Below are positions 1 through 5,624 of a stretch of DNA of 8,208 nucleotides, piece after piece. The position numbers and the translations under genes were made by a program. Every line of letters starts with the position of its first letter. Position 1 is the stretch's first letter. Source of the stretch: Chloroflexota bacterium (GTDB taxonomy: Bacteria > Chloroflexota > Limnocylindria > Limnocylindrales > CSP1-4). The stretch lies in contig JAJYXX010000282.1 of NCBI GenBank assembly GCA_021801545.1, positions 1 through 8,208 of the forward strand. Reading direction: 5' to 3'. The notes beneath the pieces were generated by a model. That model had not been told where the DNA came from. It worked only from the letters and a program-made list of their open reading frames with translations, and made no database searches.

Positions 1-22
1 CGGGGGTGAGTCAGACGCCATT

Positions 23-50
23 CGCATCTCGGTACCTCCACCGAGATGTG
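23..50 (-). terminator. Hairpin downstream of tRNA-Gln, possible terminator
   Basis: CATCTCGG (25-32) pairs perfectly with CCGAGATG (41-48) across an 8-base loop. The stem extends to 10 pairs if one G-T wobble is allowed. It lies about 70 bases past the 3' end of the minus-strand tRNA, so it could end that transcript. No clear T-run follows on either strand, so the terminator call is tentative. Confidence 0.35.
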
Positions 51-117
51 CGCCGGTGACTCGAAAACTACAAGATCTAGTGCTCTCGAACCGATCGGAC
101 CGCTAGATGTTGTGGTT

Positions 118-192
118 TGGCTGGCGAGGAAGGATTCGAACCTTCAATCCCCTGATCCAGAGTCAGGTGCCTTACCGTTTGGCCACTCGCCA
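118..192 (-). tRNA. tRNA-Gln (anticodon CUG)
   Basis: On the minus strand the sequence folds as a complete cloverleaf. The acceptor stem TGGCGAG pairs with CTCGCCA (U1-A72, typical of tRNA-Gln). The discriminator is G73 and the CCA end is encoded (118-120). The T arm is GAAGG-TTCGAAT-CCTTC. The anticodon arm is CCTGA-CTCTGGA-TCAGG, which places CTG at positions 34-36 and so reads the glutamine codon CAG. The mature body without CCA is 121-192. No other tRNA adjoins it. Confidence 0.95.
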
Positions 193-204
193 GCGAGCGG
201 GAGG

Positions 205-210
205 ATGATA
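205..210 (-). promoter_or_regulatory. Possible -10 element for tRNA-Gln
   Basis: TATCAT on the minus strand lies 12 bases upstream of the tRNA 5' end, the right distance for a -10 box with a short 5' leader. I could not find a convincing -35 box at 16-18 bases upstream, so this rests on the -10 and its position only. Confidence 0.3.
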
Positions 211-360
211 CCGCAACCCACCTCGAGCGGCCGTCGAACGACCGGCGAGCGCCACCGTCAGGACTGGTCGGGCGACTGGGACGAATGGCCCGGGACGGAC
301 GGCACTTGCGGCTCGGCCGCCGGTTGGCACACTCGGACCGGGAGGCAAAGACGACCGAGG

Positions 361-753
361 ATGACCACCAGCGAGTTCGTTGTCCAGCTCCGCAACCGCC
401 CGGGCGCGCTCGCGGAGTTCGCCAGGGCGCTGGCGGCGCGGGGCGTCGACATCGTGAACATCGGCGGCGGCGGGCTCGGGGACGTGGGCTACGCGATCGT
501 GACGACGAGCGACGAGGCGAAGACGCGCGAGGTGCTCCGCGCCTCCGGCCACCTGTTCGCCGAGGGACACCCGGTGATCGTCGAGATCGAGGACCGGCCG
601 GGCGAGCTCGCCTCGGTGACGGAGCGGCTGGCGGACGCCGGGATGAACATCGAGGGGATCGTGCTCGTCGGCCGGTCGCCAGCGACGGTCGAGGTGGCGA
701 TCACCGTCGACGATGCGGCTCACGCCCGGCGGGTGCTCGGGCTCGACACGTGA
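361..753 (+). CDS. Tandem ACT-domain protein
   Basis: This 130-residue protein consists of two ACT domains and nothing else. The first covers about residues 5-70 and the second about 73-127. Each opens with the ACT signature of a beta strand, then 'RPG' and a helix (RNRPGALAEFARAL near residue 11; EDRPGELASVTERL with Pro80). ACT domains bind small ligands, usually amino acids, in regulatory proteins of amino-acid metabolism. Stand-alone double-ACT proteins like this have no assigned catalytic role. I chose the ATG at 361 because the domain begins at once after it. The reading frame is open further upstream (from 46), but that stretch crosses the tRNA and shows no protein character. A GGAGG at 341-345 is farther away than ideal (15 bases). 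The stop codon overlaps the next start as GTGA, which suggests translational coupling. The ligand and target are unknown. Confidence 0.85.
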   Translation: MTTSEFVVQLRNRPGALAEFARALAARGVDIVNIGGGGLGDVGYAIVTTSDEAKTREVLRASGHLFAEGHPVIVEIEDRPGELASVTERLADAGMNIEGIVLVGRSPATVEVAITVDDAAHARRVLGLDT

Positions 754-943
754 GGCAGCCCCGGCCGTCGCGCTTCTGGGTGGCGTTCTTCCCGCGCTTC
801 TACCGGATGATCCGGGTCGTTGAGCCGCTGCTGCGACGCTGGCTATGCCGCCACCTGCTCGGCGACACGGTCGAGCTGACGGTCGTCGGCCGGCACTCGG
901 GCCGGCCGCGCCACACGTCCCGCTCGGCCTGCTGACCGTCGGG
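750..943 (+). pseudogene. Broken deazaflavin-dependent nitroreductase-like gene (N-terminal fragment)
   Basis: A GTG at 750 overlaps the stop of the ACT gene and opens a 61-residue frame ending at TGA 933-935. It contains an aromatic, basic N-terminus (RFWVAFFPRFYRM) and then LTVVGRHSGRPRH (G47-R48-H49-S50-G51). This resembles the GR-x-SG-x-xR signature of the F420-dependent nitroreductase/quinone reductase family (DUF385-like), whose members are about 120-150 residues long. Just after RPRH the frame degenerates, while the frame of 914-943 reads HVPLGLLTVG, a plausible family continuation. This suggests a small indel near 912-917. Beyond about 943 neither frame looks like the family, so the C-terminal two-thirds is missing. 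The family call comes from remembered motifs and is moderate. A genuine 61-residue protein is the alternative. Confidence 0.45.
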
Positions 944-973
944 CCGGCTGATCGGCTCGACGGTCAGCCCGAC
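938..973. terminator. GC-rich inverted repeat between convergent genes
   Basis: GTCGGGC (938-944) pairs with GCCCGAC (967-973), and a second pairing GGCTGA (946-951) / TCAGCC (964-969) partly competes with it. It sits between the 3' ends of the plus-strand ACT unit and the minus-strand XRE-TPR gene, where a bidirectional terminator would be expected. No T-tract follows on either side. Confidence 0.25.
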
Positions 974-1008
974 CGGCTGGCCGGGAACCGCGCGCCGGGC
1001 CGTTCCCG

Positions 1009-2346
1009 CTATCCGGCCTGGAGGGCTTCTCGGCTGATCTCGTAGGCGCGGCGATGGTCGCCGATCTGGGCGAGCAGGTCCGCCCACTCGCCGAGGACCT
1101 CCCGGAGCCGACCGGGTCGGGCGGCTGCGCGAGCGAGACCTGCCGCCCGCTCGTAGGCGTCGTTCGCCTCCTGCGGCCGCCCGAGGGCGACGAGCGCCCG
1201 GGCCCGGGTGGCGAGCGCATCGACGGTCGCCTTCTCGTTCGACGTTCGTTCCGCGAGGGCGACTGCTCCGTCGGCGAGCTCGAGGGCACGCGCCGGGTCG
1301 CCACCGGCGAGCGCGATCCGTGCCTCGGTGTCCGTGACGTGGGCGAGCATTCGCTCGTCGCCGAGCCGCTCGAACCGCCGCCGGGCGCTCGCGGCATGCT
1401 CGGCCGCCCGCTCGAGGTTCGGCAGGGCGAGGAACGAGAGGGCGAGGTCGTTCTCGAGCTCAGCGGTTTCCGCCTCGGCCTCGAGCGCGCTGAAGAGGGC
1501 GAGGCTCTGGTGGCCGGTCCGGATCGCCGCCTCGAGATCGCCTGTCTCGCGGTAGCTCATCGCGAGGTCGCACAGGAATGTCGCCCGGCGGCGGTCGTCG
1601 AGGGTGGACTCGAGGGCCCGGGCCTCGTCGAGGTAGGCAAGGGCAGCGGCCGGGTCGCCGTCTCGCGCCTCCACGGTCGCCAGGGTCATGAGGACCCGGA
1701 GGTGGAAGCGCGGTTCGATGGCCAGGCCGGCCCGGACGCTGGCCAGGATCGAGCCCAGCAGGTTCCTCGCCTCGGCCGAGTTCTCGAGCTCGTACTGCGC
1801 GCCGGCGAGCCAGTGATTCGCGCGCGCCGCATCCGCCTCGCGCCCGAGACCAGTGAAGAGATCGGCCGCCTCACTGGCCGCGCCCACCGCTTCGGCCGGC
1901 TGATCGAGCCGGATCAGCGCCTCGGTCAGCCCGACGAGGAGCTCGGCCCGGGTGGCCCGCTCCGGCCCGGCGGCGAGGAGCGTCCGGTAGGCGTCAGCCG
2001 CCTCCAGCCAGCGGCCGGCGGCGAGCCGCAGGTCCGCCTCGAGCCTCGTCCAGGCCGGCGTCTCGTCGCTGATCAGCGAGCTGGCCGGGACGCCGAGCCG
2101 GTCGGCGAGGAAGTCGAGCGCCGCCATCGAGGGCTTCACCAGGCCGTTCTCGAGGGCGCTGACGTACGCCTTCGTGTAGCGGCCCTCCGCCAGCCGCTGT
2201 TGGGTCAGGCCTGCTCGCAGTCGTGCCGCCTTCAGCCGCGCCCCGATCTGGCGGGCCAGGTCGGAGGTGTCGACCACGATCCGGTGGCGGCGCTTGATGG
2301 TCTGCTGGCTGCTGGTTGATCGGGTGGCGCGTGCGTCCGTGTTCAT
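1009..2346 (-). CDS. XRE-family HTH regulator with C-terminal TPR repeats (RRNPP-like architecture)
   Basis: The protein is 445 residues from ATG 2346. Residues about 28-86 form an XRE/Cro-type helix-turn-helix: an ARLKAARLRAGLTQQRLAEG scaffold, then the recognition helix TKAYVSALENG and KPSMAALDFLADRLGV. Residues about 95-440 are a run of helix pairs with TPR character (W/L-G-A-Y-A-A-P spacing); I count about nine, for example RRATFLCDLAMSYRETGDLE and LATRARALVALGRPQEANDA. An XRE DNA-binding domain followed by TPRs is the layout of RRNPP regulators such as PlcR, Rgg and NprR, whose TPR groove binds a short peptide. Many XRE-TPR proteins have no known ligand. It is longer than the usual ~300 residues of that group. 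A GTG at 2277 is an alternative start. ATG 2346 has no Shine-Dalgarno but lies 7 bases after a -10-like TACACT, so the message may be leaderless. It is divergent from the small exported peptide gene at 2752. Confidence 0.85.
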   Translation of the reverse strand: MNTDARATRSTSSQQTIKRRHRIVVDTSDLARQIGARLKAARLRAGLTQQRLAEGRYTKAYVSALENGLVKPSMAALDFLADRLGVPASSLISDETPAWTRLEADLRLAAGRWLEAADAYRTLLAAGPERATRAELLVGLTEALIRLDQPAEAVGAASEAADLFTGLGREADAARANHWLAGAQYELENSAEARNLLGSILASVRAGLAIEPRFHLRVLMTLATVEARDGDPAAALAYLDEARALESTLDDRRRATFLCDLAMSYRETGDLEAAIRTGHQSLALFSALEAEAETAELENDLALSFLALPNLERAAEHAASARRRFERLGDERMLAHVTDTEARIALAGGDPARALELADGAVALAERTSNEKATVDALATRARALVALGRPQEANDAYERAAGLARAAARPGRLREVLGEWADLLAQIGDHRRAYEISREALQAG

Positions 2347-2353
2347 GGCTGAC

Positions 2354-2378
2354 AGTGTACAACTCGGGACAAGTCCCG
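2354..2378 (-). promoter_or_regulatory. Palindromic operator and -10 box of the XRE-TPR gene
   Basis: CGGGAC-AA-GTCCCG (2365-2378) is a perfect 6+2+6 inverted repeat. On the minus strand it is followed 5 bases later by TACACT (2354-2359), a 4/6 match to the -10 consensus. Transcription would then begin about at the ATG at 2346. The palindrome would occupy the -10/-35 spacer, a classic place for a repressor, so negative autoregulation by the XRE protein is a reasonable inference. The -35 region (GTCAAC) is poor. The palindrome also lies in the upstream HTH remnant's reading frame, so it could be partly fortuitous. Confidence 0.5.
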
Positions 2379-2593
2379 TTGACGGTGTCGACGTCGACGA
2401 ACAATCCGGCCAGCGTGACACCGAGCCGGCCGGCTAGGAGTGCGGCCGCGGCGAGCGAGGGCAACGTCCGGCCGTGCTCGAGGGCGGAGACGTAGCCCTT
2501 CGTCAGCGGTGCCCCAAGCTCGGCCTGGGTGAGCCCGAGGCAGCGGCGCCGGTCGCGGATCGCCCGACCGAGGGCGACCGCGAACGGGGAGCC
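2378..2593 (-). pseudogene. Second XRE-type HTH reading frame without a start codon (remnant)
   Basis: One minus-strand frame encodes a clear XRE domain: FAVALGRAIRDRRRCLGL, then TQAELGAPLTKGYVSALEHG, then LPSLAAAALLAGRLGVTLAGLF. It parallels the HTH of the downstream TPR regulator residue for residue (TKGYVSALEHG versus TKAYVSALENG). Reading upstream there is no ATG, GTG or TTG between the domain and an in-frame TAG at 2645-2647. Downstream the frame stays open past the start of the TPR gene without a sensible end. It is therefore most likely the remnant of a separate small XRE repressor gene, or of a tandem HTH once fused to the TPR protein. A sequencing indel or a rare start codon (for example an ATT near 2617) would be the way to rescue it. 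Confidence 0.55.
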
Positions 2594-2622
2594 TGGACCG
2601 TGACCCTGATATTTAGCAATAG

Positions 2623-2651
2623 TTGACTTTCGAATGCGGACAGCCTACCAT
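2623..2651 (+). promoter_or_regulatory. Sigma70-type promoter of the small exported peptide gene
   Basis: TTGACT (2623-2628, 5/6 to consensus) and TACCAT (2646-2651, 4/6) are separated by exactly 17 bases. The stretch just upstream (2608-2632) is unusually A/T-rich for this window and includes TATT-TAGC-AATA (2610-2621), a short inverted repeat that could be an UP-like element or an operator half. Transcription should start about 2658, giving a leader of roughly 94 bases. This AT-rich block also separates the divergent HTH remnant. Confidence 0.65.
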
Positions 2652-2657
2652 CCCGGC

Positions 2658-2707
2658 GTTGCCCCCGAGGCGTTGCCCCCGAGGCGTCGCCCCCGAGGCG
2701 TCGCCCC
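2658..2707 (+). repeat. 14-bp tandem repeat in the leader (about 3.5 copies)
   Basis: The unit GTYGCCCCCGAGGC occurs at 2658-2671, 2672-2685 and 2686-2699. The first two copies are identical and the third has C for T. A partial fourth copy (GTCGCCCC, 2700-2707) runs into the palindrome at 2702-2717. It lies between the predicted transcription start and the peptide start codon, so copy-number change would alter the leader RNA and not the protein. Confidence 0.8.
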
Positions 2708-2717
2708 GATCGGGGCG
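2702..2717 (+). promoter_or_regulatory. Perfect palindrome (leader hairpin or operator)
   Basis: CGCCCCGATCGGGGCG is a perfect 16-bp palindrome ending 21 bases before the ribosome binding site of the peptide gene. In RNA it would form a GC hairpin with the small loop GATC. Its left arm is the partial fourth copy of the 14-bp repeat, so the GGGGC right arm could instead pair with GCCCC in any of the three earlier repeats. It may be a regulatory RNA fold or a DNA operator; the sequence alone does not decide. Confidence 0.45.
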
Positions 2718-2751
2718 CAGAGCAGGGGCACACGACGCAAAGGAGAGGACC

Positions 2752-2874
2752 ATGGGTCGCTCGCGGATCACCAGCGCCCGGCGGATCGCCGCCGTCATCC
2801 TGTCCGGCCTGCTCGCCGTCGCCAGCTCGGCCGTCGCCCTGGCGGGAGGAGGCGGTGGCCCCTGGCCGCAGTAG
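2752..2874 (+). CDS. Small exported peptide precursor (40 aa; possible signalling peptide)
   Basis: ATG 2752 is preceded by AAAGGAG (2739-2745) with 6 bases between, the best ribosome binding site in the window. The 40-residue product has a textbook signal peptide: a basic N-region (RSRITSARR, residues 3-11), a hydrophobic core (IAAVILSGLLAVASSAV, 12-28) and a signal peptidase I site ALA at 29-31. Cleavage there would release only nine residues, GGGGGPWPQ. No cysteine is present, so it is not a lipoprotein. I recognise no family. Exported precursors with a short C-terminal tail next to an XRE-TPR regulator resemble the propeptides of RRNPP systems (PapR, Phr), but that role is inferred from size, export signal and neighbour. 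Alternatives are a peptide whose signal sequence itself is the active part, a small membrane protein, or an antimicrobial peptide. It has its own promoter and a strong terminator, so it is a monocistronic unit. Confidence 0.75.
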   Translation: MGRSRITSARRIAAVILSGLLAVASSAVALAGGGGGPWPQ

Positions 2875-2888
2875 CAGGCCCCTGGAGT

Positions 2889-2928
2889 AGACGAGGCGGC
2901 GGCTCCGCGCGGGACCGCCGCCTCGTCT
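2889..2928. terminator. Strong hairpin terminator between convergent genes
   Basis: AGACGAGGCGGCGG (2889-2902) pairs perfectly over 14 bp with CCGCCGCCTCGTCT (2915-2928), leaving a 12-base loop. It begins 14 bases after the peptide stop and ends 25 bases before the metX stop. It is followed on the plus strand by GTTGT, a weak T-rich tail. It should end the peptide transcript and may also end the metX transcript from the other side. Confidence 0.8.
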
Positions 2929-2953
2929 GTTGTCGGCTTCCGTTTCGCCCGCC

Positions 2954-4069
2954 CTACGGCCCGACGAGTACCTCGTCAAGGAGCGCCGTCAGCTGCGCCC
3001 ACTCGACGAGGAAGGCGTCATGGCCCTTCGTCGAGTCGATCTCCCGGTAGGCGGCGCGCAGGCCGGCCTCCGCGGCCGCCTCGACGAGCGAGCGGACCTG
3101 GTCGGGGCCGTAGAGGATGTCGCCGCCGATCCCGATCCCGGTGAGCCGGACGCCGGCCTCGGCGAGCCGGCCAAGGGCCGCCCGGACCCCACCCCGGTCC
3201 CGGCCGATGTCGTGGCCGTCCATCGCCCGCACGAGCACCCGGTAGGTGTCGACGTCGAACCGGTCGAGCAGCTTGTCCCCCTGGTGGGCAAGGTAGCTTA
3301 CGACCGACGGCCGGCCGTCCGGCTCGGCTCGACGGCCGAACCGCTCGCCGAAGTCGGTCTCGCTGCGGTATGTCGTCATCGCCAGCTGGCGGGCGAGGTG
3401 CAGCCCGTCGCCGCCGAGCCGGTCGATCAGCTCGAGCTGGAGATGGTTCCAGGCGATCGCCAGGGGCCCGGTCGCCGCGGGCGCCGCGATCGGCACGAGC
3501 GCGTCGACCGCCCGCGGCCGCTCGAGCGCCACCTCGAGGGCGACCATGCCGCCGAGCGAGCCACCGGTCACGAGCGCGAGCCGCTCGATGCCGAGGGCGT
3601 CGAGGAGCGCCCACTGGGCCCGCGCCTGGTCGCGGGTGGTGACGCGTGGGAAGGTCGCGCCGTACGGACGGCCGGTCACCGGATTGCGCGACGTCGGGCC
3701 GGTCGTCCCGTAGCGGCCACCGAGCAGGTTGGCGCAGATGACGCCGTAGCGCCCGGTGTCGAGGGCGCGGCCCGGGCCGATGAGCGGTGCCCACCAGTCA
3801 CCGGCCGCATCCGCCGAGCCGGTCAGGGCGTGGATGACGAGGAGCTGGGGCGCTTCGTCCGGGCCCGGCCCGTCGTGGCGATAGGCGACGGTCAGGTTGG
3901 CGAGGCGCTCGCCGGATTCGAACCGGAACGCCCCGAGGGGTGCGAACTCGAGCCGCCCGGTGCCGAGGGGAAGGCCGGTCCCGGCGGCATGTCGCGGCAG
4001 GGGAGCGAGGGGAGCGGGCAGGGCGGCGACGGGTGTCGGGGCGGCGGGTGCCGGTCGCCCGTCCGACAC
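2954..4069 (-). CDS. metX: Homoserine O-acetyltransferase
   Basis: MetX transfers an acetyl group from acetyl-CoA to homoserine, the activation step of methionine synthesis by direct sulfhydrylation, in the cytoplasm. The 371-residue alpha/beta-hydrolase has all the expected parts: an oxyanion-side LLVIHALTGSADA stretch, the family block NLLGGRYGTTGP, the nucleophile elbow GGSLGG with Ser171, Asp317 in GGDILYGPDQ, and His350 in GHDAFL. Length is normal for the family (about 370-380). The start is GTG 4069, as I see no better start before the conserved RLEFAPLGAFRFESG block. The ribosome binding site is weak. The gene lies 26-28 bases downstream of the 3' end of metY, the usual metY-metX order, but metY is broken here. 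It converges on the small peptide gene with a shared hairpin between them. Confidence 0.92.
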   Translation of the reverse strand: MSDGRPAPAAPTPVAALPAPLAPLPRHAAGTGLPLGTGRLEFAPLGAFRFESGERLANLTVAYRHDGPGPDEAPQLLVIHALTGSADAAGDWWAPLIGPGRALDTGRYGVICANLLGGRYGTTGPTSRNPVTGRPYGATFPRVTTRDQARAQWALLDALGIERLALVTGGSLGGMVALEVALERPRAVDALVPIAAPAATGPLAIAWNHLQLELIDRLGGDGLHLARQLAMTTYRSETDFGERFGRRAEPDGRPSVVSYLAHQGDKLLDRFDVDTYRVLVRAMDGHDIGRDRGGVRAALGRLAEAGVRLTGIGIGGDILYGPDQVRSLVEAAAEAGLRAAYREIDSTKGHDAFLVEWAQLTALLDEVLVGP

Positions 4070-4095
4070 CCCTGTCGCCGATCAGAGGTTCATCG

Positions 4096-4750
4096 TCATG
4101 CCGTCGTCACGCTCGGCGTTGCGTTCCGTTCGGGCTCGGGCCCGGTGGCCGCCCGGAGCGCCTGGTCGAGATCCGCGATCAGGTCGGCCGACGTTCTCGA
4201 GGCCGACCGAGAGCCGGATCAGGTCGGGCGTCACCCCGGTTGCGACCTGGTCCCCGGGCGTCAGCTGCTGGTGGGTCGTACTGGCCGGGTGGATGATCAG
4301 CGACTTCGCGTCGCCGACGTTGGCCAGCAGGCTGAAGAGCCTGACGCTGTCGATCAGCCGCCGGCCGGCCTCGACGCCGCCCTTCACTCCGAACGTGACG
4401 ATCCCCCCGAAGCCGCCGGTGAGGTACCGCCTGGCGAAGCCGTGCGACGGATGGGACTCGAGGCCCGGGTAGCTGATCCAGGCGACCTCGTCGCAGGTCT
4501 CGAGCCAGCGGGCGAGCTCGAGCGCGTTCTCGCTGTGGCGGGCGATCCGGAGCGGCAGGGTCTCGAGACCCTGGAGGAAGAGGAACGAGTTGAACGGGCT
4601 GAGGGCCGGCCCGAGGTTGCGCAGGCCGACGCGGAGCTTGATGATGAACGCAGCCGGGCCGAAGGCGTTCGTGTTGCTCACCCCGTGGTAGCTCGGATCG
4701 GGCTCGACGAAGTCCTGCCGGAAGCGCGGCGAAGCGGCCCAGTCGAACCT
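4096..4750 (-). pseudogene. metY: O-acetylhomoserine sulfhydrylase, N-truncated and frameshifted
   Basis: The frame matches the C-terminal half of MetY (Cys/Met-metabolism PLP enzyme, normally about 430 residues). Recognisable blocks are RFDWAASPRF, EPDPSYHGV, LGPALSPFNSFLFLQGLETL, RIARHSENALELA, SYPGLESHPSHGFARRYL, LFSLLANVGDAKSL, IHPASTTHQQL and GVTPDLIRLSVGLENV. Homology starts abruptly near 4750. The first ~200 residues, including the region that carries the PLP-binding lysine (normally ...SATK...), are absent. A second lesion is seen at 4185-4190: after ENV the frame reads GRPDRGSRPG and runs to 4082. One base less there restores DLIADLDQALRAATGP, ending at TGA 4096-4098, the expected MetY tail. 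As it stands this gene cannot make active enzyme, so metX lacks its usual partner at this locus. Assembly error is the main alternative to true decay. Confidence 0.85.
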
Positions 4751-4789
4751 GTGATGGGGGTTGGGGCCGCGTTTCATCAACAGGTCAGG

Positions 4790-4812
4790 TGTCACGGGTG
4801 TCACGTGTCACG
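4790..4812. repeat. Three copies of TGTCACG at the metY break
   Basis: TGTCACG occurs at 4790-4796, 4799-4805 and 4806-4812, about 40 bases beyond the point where MetY homology stops. A short tandem repeat beside a deletion junction is compatible with a slippage or recombination event, but three 7-mers are weak evidence. A further GTGTCACGG occurs near 5255. Confidence 0.4.
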
Positions 4813-5483
4813 AGGGCGGAGCCGCTGAGCATATCCGGGTCACCGCGGGCACTCGAGGTCGAGGATCCTCGTCAATGCGCGGCCCCGGAACACTATCCAC
4901 CTCGGGCCACCAGATCCGCGGCCGGCCGAGCCCGAACGGATCCGATTCCGGTCCGACTGCCCAGCCAATCCTCGTCGATGTTTTCGGGTCCAAGCAGTAT
5001 CGAGTCTCGGGCGCCCGATGCGGGGTCATCGAGCGCCTGCGGACCGACCGTTGCCGGCCGAGCCTCTGCGTAGTGTTCCCGAGACGCGCAATGACGAGGG
5101 AAGCCGATGCCCTGAGGGAGCAAGAAGGGCGGAGGGGATCGCCGGTCGGGCTCGTGAAGTCCGTCCCATCCAATGGACCCGGCCACGGGGTCACGGATGT
5201 GGCTGGACGCGAACGGGTCCTGTGCCGTCTTGCATTCGTCCTGTACTCGTCCAGTGTCACGGGGGTCGAATACACCGGCTCGCATCATCCGTCCGGGCGG
5301 CCATAATGCGGCGCACGCCGAACCCAGGCCAGTCGAGCCCCCAGCCGGATCGTGGAGCCTGACCGAGAGATGGACCTGCAGCCGATCCTCCGCCCCCGGT
5401 CGATCGCCCTCGGCGGCCGACGTGCTTGCCGAGCCGATCGTCACCTGCCGGGCAACCGGCACAACGATCATCCCCAGGGAGCA
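4813..5483. other. Stretch without a recognisable gene
   Basis: Open frames exist here on both strands, as expected at this base composition, but none shows a family motif, a good ribosome binding site or conserved-looking residue patterns. I found no missing N-terminal part of MetY in any frame. The base composition is somewhat less GC-rich and more varied than in the genes around it. It may be decayed sequence left after loss of the 5' half of metY. Confidence 0.5.
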
Positions 5484-5512
5484 TTCGCGCCGACCCCGAT
5501 AGTCCGTACCAT
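5484..5512 (+). promoter_or_regulatory. Possible promoter of the acuI-like gene
   Basis: TACCAT (5507-5512) is the same -10 hexamer as in the peptide promoter and lies 17 bases after TTCGCG (5484-5489), a weak -35 (3/6). It is about 112 bases upstream of the start codon at 5625. Between them lie a 12-bp direct repeat GGCGAGCCCCGC (5529-5540 and 5542-5553) and a short TTCG run (5571-5582). Confidence 0.3.
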
Positions 5513-5624
5513 CAGGCCGTCCTGGCCGGGCGAGCCCCGCCGGCGAGCCCCGCAGCCCGCCCGCGGGCCGTTCGTTCGTTCGATCGACCGCCGACCACCC
5601 GCTGTCCTTGACTGGAGGACCACG

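Noticed and set aside
1054..2319. A 421-codon open frame on the plus strand
   Set aside because: It is antisense to the XRE-TPR regulator and has the low-complexity R/G/E-rich composition typical of shadow frames.
2387..2398. Perfect palindrome GTCGACGTCGAC beside the proposed operator
   Set aside because: It is explained by a Val-Asp-Val-Asp codon run in the HTH remnant, and such GTCGAC repeats are common at this GC content.
2752..2874. Lipoprotein or RiPP precursor reading of the small peptide
   Set aside because: There is no cysteine for lipidation or lanthionine formation, no adjacent modification enzyme, and the leader is a Sec-type signal peptide.
2930..4828. A 632-codon open frame on the plus strand
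   Set aside because: It is the antisense shadow of metX and metY, both of which show clear family motifs on the minus strand.
4813..5483. Possible lost 5' half of metY or another gene
   Set aside because: I read all frames and found no PLP-lysine motif, no MetY N-terminal blocks and no other recognisable family.
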